Origin: Vibrio penaeicida
Lineage (GTDB): Bacteria > Pseudomonadota > Gammaproteobacteria > Enterobacterales > Vibrionaceae
DNA: 64,000 nt
Direction: 5' to 3'
NCBI RefSeq assembly: GCF_030689305.1
Contig: NZ_JAUYVM010000009.1
Coordinates: 124,001-188,000 of the forward strand
Shown: positions 43,701 to 51,768 of the stretch, piece after piece
Position numbering within the stretch: the first letter of the stretch is position 1
Layout: the number at the start of each line of letters is the position of its first letter
Notes under the pieces: model-generated
Database searches by the model: none
What the model was told of the DNA's origin: nothing
Seen by the model: the letters and a program-made list of their open reading frames with translations, nothing else
Position numbers and translations under genes: made by a program

Positions 43701-44522
43701 GCGGTCGATGATGAAAAGAACCCGGTAACAGAATCAAATGATTTAACGAGCCGTTTGATAACGGGCAATATTGCGAATACAGATTGGTATAGAGAGTGGA
43801 CGGGTGGAACGGCGTCACTGCCCTCTACCGTATTTAAGTTTTCTCGTGTTGTTCAGCAAACAACCCCAACCAGAATCACCACTCAAGATGGCCCTTATGA
43901 AGTTAGGCTTGGTCTAGAAGTGAATACCAACAGTGTCAATTGTTCTGTTAATGGGTGCACTGATTTTGTAAACGCCATTGCGCTAAGAAATGATGGGTCC
44001 AGTACATACAATGGACGGAAATTTACCGCAGCCCTTGATATGCGTTATGGTCGATTAACTTTAGATGATGTTGGCACAAACAGTGGCATGGACGTGACGG
44101 TTCCGGTGAGGGCAGAATATTGGAACGGCTCGCAGTTTGTGACCAATACCGATGACATTGAAACTGACTTTGATGGTGCAAACTATTGTCGTGAACTTAT
44201 TTGGCCAAGCCCTGGCTCTAGCAGTGCCGATTTAACGGGGTCGCATACCAATATCACCAGTGGTACAAGCAGTAATTTAACCGCAAGGCAAAATAACTCA
44301 ACTGATGGTGCTCAGGAACAAGTTCGCTTGAAGCTTAGAATTGGTGTTCCTCCAGCCGGAGAATCAGGTTTAACCTGTTCAGGAAACACCAGCGGCGGCT
44401 TTGAACATCTTCACTACAACTGGTTTGGCAATGGGGATGATAACCCTTCTGCTTTGGTGACGTTCGGTGTTTATCGAGGTAACGATCGCGTCATCTTCCG
44501 CGGAGAGCCTAGAATTTACTAA
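40731..44522 (+). CDS. MshQ-like surface protein (DUF6701)
   Basis: A 1263-residue exported protein with signal peptide MKLLRFALILMLVLVGASAKA. The N-terminal 340 residues contain two related beta-rich, lectin-like blocks (VNFEKTYDTVPLVFFMSTISF and RIGFIAAYGSGERDDI regions). A middle part (about 345-560) has right-handed-helix-like repeats (SGSIEIKGSAKISGAV, DEVNIYGDAEIKVSGQVYIHS). Ig-like segments follow. From about residue 930 comes the DUF6701 C-terminus typical of MSHA pilus protein MshQ (FYPYQFELTNNYTQ, RYGRLTLDDVGTN, ELIWPSPGSSSADLTG). In MSHA loci mshQ is the last gene; here no other msh gene is present, so this is an orphan copy, perhaps an adhesin that borrows another pilus. A small membrane protein follows. 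Confidence 0.82.
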   Translation: MKLLRFALILMLVLVGASAKALELEYGRYNVNAYAHPDCIDTVCQVNFEKTYDTVPLVFFMSTISFLNEQDSPSAIKVLEVTKTYVKFKQKIAPAYRAPAGMEDVPMKVIDYVVMEKGVHDFNGVKIIVDEVSTQKYMYRLSTHSSGNGNRNKKERIYFNSYNGQGFTSFSGTPGIIHQVQSINNGENFWLTSSVTAVNTSYMDISLERHEIDGYKSKNSRQFPTQQERIGFIAAYGSGERDDIKFAVKNQITINSYDTGNPVSTGCETYADYDENYDVVPIIVASKNTRYGNNGGWLRRCRLETGKSSFMVEEDQDTDAERKHIVERLGYIIFEVPFDVEQCTQFTGPAQTWDTSGSIEIKGSAKISGAVSGTQLGYFDVEAHTNNSCTVGNCVADNSLLVPMFNFASFTPGATDISFNTGTHTVSPGQYDEINIFGDAVVTFTAGDYFADEVNIYGDAEIKVSGQVYIHSNGTEIKGSGKVNLTGVPNDVYFVVHGSNAEFSIKGAARAIAFVLSEDNIELDESGILTGAIASLTAEVKGDARLNGDISSCNQPVYQLQITPSSATELIDHSIPITFNIINSAGNVDTDYIGNLNITPSGNANTCWKSTANISADCINDTSTMQIQAGTATYYLYSSVVVEVATITAYVVGSPSINASAGPYTFSNSGFIFEPSPFKIIAGKQTDVTIKATRETASGTEVMDDYDGTKTLAITLTSYIIPSTGTIQPSLVNSNVTFVDGVGTLSLQYNDAGQINVTVRDNANDIEGVMVVEARPDKLALCDFSVQNTVKAHNGTSSGGPAFARAGETFTVRIKPITYNTSESNQCNRATTPNFYSTTGHFALAELNYTLHSPSGGSSGTLTQEGNSYTPNNIYNFTTTSLAASGIVASMNWNEVGSINLTVSNSDYDYGESSGIDSDTATIGRFYPYQFELTNNYTQEGQAVSFTYMEQNFKSNFTATAQSVDKENTITTTTNYGSFAASLLMHLNLVAVDDEKNPVTESNDLTSRLITGNIANTDWYREWTGGTASLPSTVFKFSRVVQQTTPTRITTQDGPYEVRLGLEVNTNSVNCSVNGCTDFVNAIALRNDGSSTYNGRKFTAALDMRYGRLTLDDVGTNSGMDVTVPVRAEYWNGSQFVTNTDDIETDFDGANYCRELIWPSPGSSSADLTGSHTNITSGTSSNLTARQNNSTDGAQEQVRLKLRIGVPPAGESGLTCSGNTSGGFEHLHYNWFGNGDDNPSALVTFGVYRGNDRVIFRGEPRIY

Positions 44523-44545
44523 GAGCCAATAGCAGGGTAATTAGA

Positions 44546-45082
44546 ATGACATTGTTTATACGTCCACCGGCCTGGTTACTGGTGTTGGTTGGCTTACTAC
44601 TGAATGTTTTAGCCCTGCTCACCACAAGTGTGGTACTTGAGGATTACAGCCAACTGAATTCAGATTATCAGGAAAGTAAAGAACGCAACCTGCATCAGAT
44701 TGAATTGGCGTGGAGTAGGGTAGAAAACCTAGAGAGAAAACGAGAAGCACTGGTTGCGTATATCCCCGTACAAAAGGTCATGTCTAATGAGGATACCAGT
44801 ATTCTAGAGCAGGACATTCGCAACCAACTTGAAGCGTGGGCTGGTGAACCCATTCCCACTCTCACTTCAGCCAATCTCCCAAAAATATTTTCGATAATAG
44901 AAGCGGCACAACAAGTTCAGCGCAATAGAATCGATGAGTTGTACCTTAATAATTTAGAACTGACGGATAACATGTCTGCTATCCATAAGGAATCGGCGCA
45001 ATACAATAATCTGGCTTTATTTCTGCAAGTATTCGGTCTTGCTTTGATTCTCGCTAGGGACCTCGCGCGAAAGCCAAGTTAG
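44546..45082 (+). CDS. Two-helix membrane protein with coiled coil, unknown function
   Basis: A 178-residue protein that I do not recognise. An N-terminal span (AWLLVLVGLLLNVLALLTTSVVL) and a C-terminal span (NNLALFLQVFGLALILARDLA) bracket a helical, charged middle region (QLNSDYQESKERNLHQIELAWSRVENLERKREALV, and VQRNRIDELYLNNLELTDNMSAI) likely to form coiled coils, probably in the periplasm. The gene starts 23 bases after the mshQ-like stop on the same strand, so the two are probably co-transcribed. It may hold or regulate the surface protein at the inner membrane. Confidence 0.78.
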   Translation: MTLFIRPPAWLLVLVGLLLNVLALLTTSVVLEDYSQLNSDYQESKERNLHQIELAWSRVENLERKREALVAYIPVQKVMSNEDTSILEQDIRNQLEAWAGEPIPTLTSANLPKIFSIIEAAQQVQRNRIDELYLNNLELTDNMSAIHKESAQYNNLALFLQVFGLALILARDLARKPS

Positions 45083-45121
45083 ATTTAGATTCTTAATCTG
45101 GCTTCCTTCTTTACGCATGCC

Positions 45122-45154
45122 TATACCCAAGCATCTCGAGGTTACTTGGGTATA
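45122..45154. repeat. Palindromic intergenic repeat, copy 2
   Basis: A perfect inverted repeat TATACCCAAG (45122-45131) and CTTGGGTATA (45145-45154) around a 13-base centre containing CTCGAG. It is of the same type as the repeat at 26771-26801 and lies between the membrane-protein gene and the PhzF-family gene. Confidence 0.85.
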
Positions 45155-45218
45155 AATGTTGACATATTTTATTTCAACGGATATCACTCGTTCTTCATAT
45201 TCACAAAAAAAGGTAAAG

Positions 45219-46010
45219 ATGTTGAAACTAAGAATGCGCGTACTGGATGCGTTTACCAGTGAACAATTCAAAGGCAATTCCGCTGCTGTGATCATTACCG
45301 ATGAATGGCTAAACGCCCGTTTGATGCAGAACATTGCGATTGAAAATAACTTGTCTGAAACAGCATTTCTTGTACCAGTCAAAGACAATAAATATGCAAT
45401 TCGTTGGTTTTCACCTATCACGGAAATCGATTTTTGTGGGCACGCGACGTTAGCGTCTGCCAGCGCGTTGTTTTCCGATTTCCCTACACTGAATGAGCTT
45501 GAATTTTCAACTTTGGAAGTGGGTAATCTCGTCGTTAATAAACGAAGTAATGGCATGATTGAAATGCAGTTTCCTATCCTCGCTCCCGTTCCCGTCGAAG
45601 CTCCACAGGCACTCATCGAAGGCTTATCCATCACGCCAAAACTCATATTACGTAGCCAACAAGCGTACTTTGCCATTTATGAATCTCAAGACGATGTATT
45701 GCAGATTCAGCAAACCCAAGAAAAACTGAAAACTCTAGCGCCATACGATGTCGTTGTAACGGCGAAAGGGGAGCAATATGATTTTGTTTCTCGCTATTTT
45801 TGGCCCGCTAACGGTGGCGACGAAGATCCGGTAACGGGTTCTATTCACGCAGGTTTAGCACCATATTGGGCAAGTGAGCTAGGGAAGAATGAACTAGTGG
45901 CGCTTCAAGCGTCTCAGAGGAGAGGTGAACTGCATTGCAGAGTAACCGATACTCACGTTTTTGTTTCAGGTAGCGCGGTGAAATACCTTGATGGGGAAAT
46001 ATGGGTGTAA
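45219..46010 (+). CDS. PhzF family isomerase/epimerase-like protein
   Basis: A 263-residue cytoplasmic protein of the PhzF (phenazine biosynthesis-like) family, related to diaminopimelate epimerase. The ATG at 45219 follows AAAGGTAAAG; an upstream in-frame start adds a non-family tail. The family motifs are complete: VLDAFTSEQFKGNSAAVI, the catalytic Glu47 in NNLSETAFLV, FSPITEIDFCGHATLASA, and GGDEDPVTGSIHAGLAPYW. Most members outside phenazine clusters have unknown substrates, and no other phenazine gene is present, so phenazine synthesis is not implied. Confidence 0.9.
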   Translation: MLKLRMRVLDAFTSEQFKGNSAAVIITDEWLNARLMQNIAIENNLSETAFLVPVKDNKYAIRWFSPITEIDFCGHATLASASALFSDFPTLNELEFSTLEVGNLVVNKRSNGMIEMQFPILAPVPVEAPQALIEGLSITPKLILRSQQAYFAIYESQDDVLQIQQTQEKLKTLAPYDVVVTAKGEQYDFVSRYFWPANGGDEDPVTGSIHAGLAPYWASELGKNELVALQASQRRGELHCRVTDTHVFVSGSAVKYLDGEIWV

Positions 46011-46150
46011 TCCCGTTTATTCATAGCATCACTTTCATATAAATATTGAAAATAATTATATAAGTATCACTATTAATACAAATGTCATTTGCTATGGTCT
46101 GTTGCCATTGGTAAGGTGTCCCGACTAAAAGAAGATTCCTCTATATCGCC

Positions 46151-46177
46151 TTGTTAGCGTCATTATTTGGCTAACAA
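46151..46177. promoter_or_regulatory. Inverted repeat upstream of the oxidoreductase gene
   Basis: An 8-bp inverted repeat, TTGTTAGC (46151-46158) and GCTAACAA (46170-46177), with an 11-base spacer and no T-run after it. The spacing and place, about 85 bases before the start, suit a dimeric repressor or activator site. No regulator can be named. Confidence 0.35.
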
Positions 46178-46262
46178 ATAGCGGGAATTCTATGTGGCTA
46201 GAGAAATAGGAAAGGTTTCTTTACGTGTTATACACAGCCACCGCTATTGGAGAGCATCAGTC

Positions 46263-47228
46263 ATGAAAGCAATGGTATATACACCCTTCGGGGATAACGA
46301 CATATTGCATTTTTCAGAAGTTGACAAGCCAGTGCCAGCCGACGATGACGTACTCATTCGAGTGAAAGCCACAACCGTTACGAAAAGTCATTTACGTCAC
46401 CAATTCCCCAAAATACTTCGGCTCCCTTCGCGTCTAACGTTGGGTGCTCTCTTACCAAAAGAAGAAATTCTGGGTACTGAGTTTGCTGGTGTAGTAGAAG
46501 CAGTGGGCAAAAATGTTCGACTTTTTAAGCCTAATGACCGAGTTTTCGGGATTGTAGGCGTGGAAAGCGGCACCTACGCAGAATACATCACCGTACAAGA
46601 CGATAGTGTGCTTAGCCTCATGCCAGAAAATACCAACTTTGAGGAAGCCGCGTCCATCCCTTATGGTGCGTTGATCGCACTGCAAATGTTGCGTGACAAA
46701 GCGAAAGTTCAAGTAGGGCAGAAAGTCTTAATCAATGGTGCTTCAGGCCCTGTTGGTACAGCGGCGGTGCAAATTGCCAAATGGCTAGGTGCGAGGGTCA
46801 CGGGTATTTGTAGTACCGATGAATTGAAGTTTGTGCAGGCTCTTGGCGCTGACCGTGTCGTCGATTATTCCATTCACGATTTCACCGTTGCAGAAAGACA
46901 ATATGACGTGGTCTTTGATATTGCCAATACAGCGTGTTTCGATTCTTGCTGCGATGTATTAAAACCTCAAGGTATCTGTTTGAAACTCGAAGCGGGTCTT
47001 GCAGAATACTATCAAATGATGTCTTCAATTTTTATCGGAAAACAACGTCTTGCGTGTCGATACCATGTAGACACGAGTGTAGACTTGGTTTTACTTAAAG
47101 ACCTGATTGAATTAGGATTTTTAAGACCAAGAATCGACCGCCAATACACCTTTTCTCAGCTTGAAGAAGCGCACCAATACGCCCACACAAAGCACAGAAA
47201 GGGCAGCGTTGTTATTCAGGTGAGCTAA
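46263..47228 (+). CDS. Zinc-independent MDR oxidoreductase, quinone-reductase-like
   Basis: A 321-residue NAD(P)H-dependent oxidoreductase of the medium-chain dehydrogenase/reductase family. The start at 46263 lies after GGAGAG; an upstream in-frame start is longer but atypical. It shows the GroES-like N-terminus (MKAMVYTPFGDNDILHFSEVD), LGTEFAGVVEAVGKNVRLFKPNDRVFG, and the nucleotide-binding glycine pattern INGASGPVGTAAVQIAKWLGARV (about 157-179). The zinc-binding cysteines of alcohol dehydrogenases are absent. It would reduce quinones or enones; the natural substrate is unknown. A dyad upstream suggests local regulation. Confidence 0.87.
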   Translation: MKAMVYTPFGDNDILHFSEVDKPVPADDDVLIRVKATTVTKSHLRHQFPKILRLPSRLTLGALLPKEEILGTEFAGVVEAVGKNVRLFKPNDRVFGIVGVESGTYAEYITVQDDSVLSLMPENTNFEEAASIPYGALIALQMLRDKAKVQVGQKVLINGASGPVGTAAVQIAKWLGARVTGICSTDELKFVQALGADRVVDYSIHDFTVAERQYDVVFDIANTACFDSCCDVLKPQGICLKLEAGLAEYYQMMSSIFIGKQRLACRYHVDTSVDLVLLKDLIELGFLRPRIDRQYTFSQLEEAHQYAHTKHRKGSVVIQVS

Positions 47229-47235
47229 TCTCGAC

Positions 47236-47266
47236 TCTCTCTTTCTTCTTTTTTTCTTCTCTCTCA
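47236..47266 (+). repeat. 31-base polypyrimidine tract between convergent genes
   Basis: The plus strand carries only C and T from 47236 to 47266, arranged nearly as a mirror repeat around a run of T. No hairpin terminator is visible at this junction. Confidence 0.8.
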
Positions 47267-50053
47267 ATTATCTTGGACTGCCCCGCGTTTGGGTAGATTT
47301 AGCATGGGTGGACTTAGTGTGGGTTGAGAGAGACGAATGTTATTTTGATGCTTATGCAAGATAGACAATAAATTGGTGTCAACATAGTTATTTCCTACAC
47401 AACCAAGACCAATATACGTTGTGTAATAGGATGGTTGATACGATTCGGGCTCAGAACGTTTGTCCTTTAGGTAGTGACACATACCTAGTGAGAGCGGTCC
47501 CTGAAATATTTTGCTAAATACTTTTTCTCTGGCTAAGCGGGATTGCCAAAGTCGAAAACCGCCGGGCGTATATTCCGTATTATTGGCTCGATAACGAAAC
47601 AGAGCCGTATTCTGGCAATCACGATTAAACTCGGAATGAGTTCGGATACGTTCGGGTTTTAATGGTTTAGTTGGAATGTACTGTGAGTGGATCGGGTAGC
47701 CAAAACGTCGACACGCTTCTTCTGTCCCGCGTAAATCATTCCCAACCTTCGGTTTTCTAGGAAGCGGTGGTGCAACCGCTAGCCATTGGTGGTTCCCATC
47801 GATACTTCTTAAGGCACCGATCAGAATATCTCCCGCCGGACCATTTGCTCGGTATAGCGGCGTGCTGTCTGGGTACGGGGAGGAAGTCACGCCTTTTTCA
47901 CGAACCCAATCGTTCAGTTCATCGTTATTAACCAAAGCCAGCTTAGAAAGCTGCATGGCGTTACGAACCGGGGTAAAACGCATCATATCGTCAAGCTTCA
48001 ATGTTTTATGGTGCTTATCGAATTTATCAATATCTAACCCGTCGGCTTGTAACATAGCGATGATTTCTTGCCCTTGAGCGCGAAAAGTTAATAGGTTTTG
48101 CTCAGAAGAATCAGAGGCATACAAGTCAACAAGATCCTTTTTTGTTACATGATGATCCCATAAGCGAGCAAGAAATTCTGCACTACCTGGTGCCACGACC
48201 GATTGGTCTGTAAACGGAATGGCTTGACGAATTAGCCGGCCAATTTGAGGGAGCGCCGACACCTTGATTTCAGCGTTGGCTTCATCAAACTCAATAATGG
48301 CATCTTTCAGACGCCGATCTTGAATCAACGTATTCAGCTTGAACTGCCGGACGGTTTCATTGAAATCGGTGTAAGACTCAATCCCTACTTGGCAAGTGCG
48401 CGAGAGCATTTGGCTATTCGGGACTGGGGAACTGAAAATAGGTGCCCAACAAATTGCCCAATTCTTTAACGCCTGCACGGCACTTTTTTGTTCGTCGAAT
48501 CGGTTTCCGTGTGGTCGGAGCAATTCACGTCCTGTTTCTTCGTAAGCGTGTATGTAAGCATCGACAGACGCTTCAATGTTTCGTGTCCAACCGGAAAGGC
48601 TACGTTCAATCGCTGTTAGCCCTACATCACGCATCGTCGATAACGCTGACAGCACCGATTTTTCCAAATTCATCTTGGTAAGCGCTTCTTCAAGTGCGCT
48701 AAGTCTTCTCTCTCGAATCATGAGTTGGTTGTTATAATGGTTTCTTGCAAAATCCAAATCCAAGCGCACACGAGACAACCTATTCTTGGCGGTGCGATAT
48801 TGTTGCTGAATCCAACTAGGTAGTAGGCTAAGCACGCGTTCAATGACTCGGTCTGCGGTCGAAAATGCATTCTTTAAGGCGATATTGGATTCAATATGCT
48901 CAATTACGTTGTTGGTCGCGTCTTCCAAATTTTGGGTTGCAGCAACCAAATTTCCCTCGTGCTCTTTCAGTGTTTCGTAGGCATCGCTAGCCCCTTGAAT
49001 AGCGATATTCTTGGCGTTTTCTGCTGTTTGCCAAAGTTGCTCTGCGTCGCTGACTTTTTGAATTTGTTCATTCAATACACGCCGAAGTTCGGTTTGGATG
49101 GGCTCAAATCTTTGATTGAGTTGTTTGGAGATTTTCCAAGATGCCCACATTGCCCAAATATGGACAGCCCCACTTTCTCTGCCGTATTGCCAAGCGGTGG
49201 TATCGTTTAAGATTAAGGTTCTCCGAACAAACTCGGTCGGTGCTTTGAGCGATTGATAGCTGTCTTGTGCTTGAGTTTGGTTTCGCGTACTTACTCTTAA
49301 AATGGATAGGGGATCGTCGTCATACGAATCATGGAGCGAATTTATGTATCCTTCTAACGCGGTATGGCGAGCGGGTACGGTTTGGTTTTTCGATAAAGAG
49401 AAGAGATCCCCCGTGTACACATTCACATAGCTGTGCGCCCACGTGTCCATTGCAGCATGGAGGAGATAGCCGTAAGCAAAAGCCACTTCGCTCGAGCCAC
49501 GATTTCCCGATGTTTGCAGCGCAGCGTCTCTAACATGTCTCAACCAATCGTCGGTTTGCCAGCCCCAAGAATGACCACTCAGATACAAGTTAGCCGCTTT
49601 CATTACAGGCAAGATGAGGGGAGAGACGCCATAGTTATCGGGCGAAGCTAAGTCGATATCTTTCGGGTGGCAATATCGGTTATAGGGCTGCAATTGACCT
49701 TTTGAGTCCACATTTATGTTCTCGCCACAACGGTTAAGTGGCTGAAAGGGAAGCCCTGGGTGCGTAGTCATTTGCCCTGCAACTAAATCGGGGTATATAT
49801 CAGCCCCGAGTACACCAAAAAGAAACGCTTTGGGGAATCGCTTAATGGAACGGGCAACAATCGGGTCAACGGTGAGCGTGTCGGTTTGCCCTGATTCATC
49901 GAAATAAATCGAGACTTTGTTGTCTTCAACGACGTCTTCTGCCACTTTCGCCGCGAGCCAAACATGGGTGCCAATTTTGAAGGCGTTAGCCGGTGTCGAA
50001 AGCAACAGACCAGTACAGATAGCCAAGTGCAAAAACTGACAATGAAAGTTCAT
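47264..50053 (-). CDS. Secreted zinc-dependent phospholipase C-like protein with long coiled-coil region
   Basis: A 929-residue exported protein. The start at 50053 follows GGAGAAGAAG and gives signal peptide MNFHCQFLHLAICTGLLLSTPANA; a longer frame upstream lacks this. The N-terminal third matches the zinc-dependent phospholipase C/S1-P1 nuclease-like domain: FKIGTHVWLA with His30, and YLLHAAMDTWAHSYVNVYTGD with His199, Asp203 and His207. Residues about 305-500 form a long helical, coiled-coil stretch. The C-terminal 350 residues have no motif I recognise. Classical members are 250-400 residues, so the extension is unusual. The gene follows a secreted lipase by 14 bases. Confidence 0.85.
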   Translation of the reverse strand: MNFHCQFLHLAICTGLLLSTPANAFKIGTHVWLAAKVAEDVVEDNKVSIYFDESGQTDTLTVDPIVARSIKRFPKAFLFGVLGADIYPDLVAGQMTTHPGLPFQPLNRCGENINVDSKGQLQPYNRYCHPKDIDLASPDNYGVSPLILPVMKAANLYLSGHSWGWQTDDWLRHVRDAALQTSGNRGSSEVAFAYGYLLHAAMDTWAHSYVNVYTGDLFSLSKNQTVPARHTALEGYINSLHDSYDDDPLSILRVSTRNQTQAQDSYQSLKAPTEFVRRTLILNDTTAWQYGRESGAVHIWAMWASWKISKQLNQRFEPIQTELRRVLNEQIQKVSDAEQLWQTAENAKNIAIQGASDAYETLKEHEGNLVAATQNLEDATNNVIEHIESNIALKNAFSTADRVIERVLSLLPSWIQQQYRTAKNRLSRVRLDLDFARNHYNNQLMIRERRLSALEEALTKMNLEKSVLSALSTMRDVGLTAIERSLSGWTRNIEASVDAYIHAYEETGRELLRPHGNRFDEQKSAVQALKNWAICWAPIFSSPVPNSQMLSRTCQVGIESYTDFNETVRQFKLNTLIQDRRLKDAIIEFDEANAEIKVSALPQIGRLIRQAIPFTDQSVVAPGSAEFLARLWDHHVTKKDLVDLYASDSSEQNLLTFRAQGQEIIAMLQADGLDIDKFDKHHKTLKLDDMMRFTPVRNAMQLSKLALVNNDELNDWVREKGVTSSPYPDSTPLYRANGPAGDILIGALRSIDGNHQWLAVAPPLPRKPKVGNDLRGTEEACRRFGYPIHSQYIPTKPLKPERIRTHSEFNRDCQNTALFRYRANNTEYTPGGFRLWQSRLAREKVFSKIFQGPLSLGMCHYLKDKRSEPESYQPSYYTTYIGLGCVGNNYVDTNLLSILHKHQNNIRLSQPTLSPPMLNLPKRGAVQDN

Positions 50054-50067
50054 TTGCTTCTTCTCCG

Positions 50068-51648
50068 TTAAGGCAGAACACATTCTTGAACAGGGTATCC
50101 ATTGGTATCCGCTAACAAGGTGTCTTTTATCTCGACCCCGTGCCAATCGATTTGGGTAAGATTCCGGTGAGGCTGCCCATCCAAACACAGCCACTGCTTT
50201 TGATAATCAGGCTGCAAATTCTGGCGATTTCTGTCCAATTGGTTTTGCTGAATTTCGTTGTATAAAAACGCGAGATAGAAATTCATGACATGAAAATGCC
50301 ATTCTTTGAATTGCTGAGTCGCAGAAATAATGAGTGGGGTGGGCGGGCCTTGGTCTTCAGAAATGTGGGCAAAAATATCGCTGTCTCTGGTGGTGTTAGG
50401 AAAAGCGGTCGGTTGATGGTTTTTATTGAAATAAAGGACATGATCCGCTGTATAGTATTGCGGAACAAAATTCAAAAAATTGCTGATATTAGGGAAGCTC
50501 GGCACTGGGTCGCGGTAGTTAATCGTGGCATAGACATTGACGTTCGAGTCGAGATCTTGAGTAAATCGGAGATCACCGATTTTAGGCGAAGCAAAACTGT
50601 ATACCGACTGAACCTTATACCCTTCTGCACGTAATTTGTAGCCCAGAACCGTCGCAGTCGCGCCCCCTAAACTGTGACCCGCCAGAAAAATAGGCTTATG
50701 CGTGTCGCCCATTTCTCGCAGTGCTTGCTCAATAAGCGGAAAGAGGGTTTTAACGACGGCAGCGTATCCGCTGTGGAGTTTTCCTTTTGCATTGGGAATG
50801 AGTAAGTTGGCATTTAGTGGAATACTCGGCCCATTGGCGAGAATATCCGTCATGAAGTTATACGCGATTTGTTCGTCGTGTATCGATTGTTCGTCCACCA
50901 TTTGCGTTCCCCGAACCGCAATCAAAACGATGTCTCGGTTGGATGTAATGATGGCATTACCGCTGGTGATCGAGTTAGCAAACAACACTTTTTTGAAACC
51001 CCAATGGCGATACTGTTCTTGTGCCGCACAGCGGTAATCATTTTCTGTTGTGACATAACCACGCCCATTGGCAAATTGTTGGTAATAGGTACGAATAGAA
51101 GCTTGCATCGCAAGGTAATTGTTCATCAAGCGGTAGTCGGGGGTATTGATAAAGTGCTGGAATTTATTTCTACTGCCAGCGAACGTATTGCCATAACCTC
51201 GTGTTCGGCATTGGCTGGCGGCGCCCAATTCACCCGCTAAGCTAGGGGCTCCTGATTGAAGGGAATCCCACAGACCGTCCACCGTTTCGGTTAATACAGC
51301 AAACCCAATAGACAGAGGATCCCGCTTTGGAGACGACGTAGAAAGACAGCGTAATTCCCACAAATCCACCAATCCGATATACGTTTCATCGGGGTTTACT
51401 CTATGCCAAGCAGCACTGCCTAGCCCTTTAACTCGAACTAAAAAATCGAAATCCCCAACGTTCTCTATTGTTCGGACGTCTTTAACCACCTCGAATTTCT
51501 TCTCTAGCACTGGTACTGCCATTGCGTGGTAAATAGATTGTGTCGCTGAAATCTTCTTTTTGATTTTTGCTTGGCAAACATCGGCAGAGAATGCCGAAAG
51601 AGAAAAAAACAGATTGATAAAGGCGAAATTCAATATCCAGAGTTTCAT
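50068..51648 (-). CDS. Secreted class 3 lipase
   Basis: A 526-residue alpha/beta-hydrolase of the lipase class 3 family. The signal peptide is MKLWILNFAFINLFFSLSAFSA. The N-terminal 180 residues have no clear family match. The catalytic serine is Ser326 in FLAGHSLGGATA, the acid is probably Asp380 in TINYRDPVPSFP, and the histidine is probably within EWHFHVMNFY (about 451-453). The substrate would be triglycerides or phospholipids. It is the first gene of a two-gene unit with the phospholipase-C-like protein. A Crp-family regulator is divergent 120 bases away and may control it. Confidence 0.9.
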   Translation of the reverse strand: MKLWILNFAFINLFFSLSAFSADVCQAKIKKKISATQSIYHAMAVPVLEKKFEVVKDVRTIENVGDFDFLVRVKGLGSAAWHRVNPDETYIGLVDLWELRCLSTSSPKRDPLSIGFAVLTETVDGLWDSLQSGAPSLAGELGAASQCRTRGYGNTFAGSRNKFQHFINTPDYRLMNNYLAMQASIRTYYQQFANGRGYVTTENDYRCAAQEQYRHWGFKKVLFANSITSGNAIITSNRDIVLIAVRGTQMVDEQSIHDEQIAYNFMTDILANGPSIPLNANLLIPNAKGKLHSGYAAVVKTLFPLIEQALREMGDTHKPIFLAGHSLGGATATVLGYKLRAEGYKVQSVYSFASPKIGDLRFTQDLDSNVNVYATINYRDPVPSFPNISNFLNFVPQYYTADHVLYFNKNHQPTAFPNTTRDSDIFAHISEDQGPPTPLIISATQQFKEWHFHVMNFYLAFLYNEIQQNQLDRNRQNLQPDYQKQWLCLDGQPHRNLTQIDWHGVEIKDTLLADTNGYPVQECVLP

Positions 51649-51768
51649 AAATCCTCGGGCTCAAATGTTTTAATTTATAAGCAGTTGTTAAATTATTGAT
51701 CGAGCTAATGGAGGTAAAACGTGATTCATACAACAACCACTGTGTCGGGGGTTCTCAAAAATTAGATC

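Noticed and set aside
40731..44522. MshQ-like gene considered as part of a full MSHA locus
   Set aside because: No mshA-type pilin, mshE ATPase or mshL secretin gene lies on either side.
45219..46010. PhzF-family gene considered as evidence for phenazine synthesis
   Set aside because: No other phz gene is present, and most PhzF-family proteins are not in phenazine pathways.
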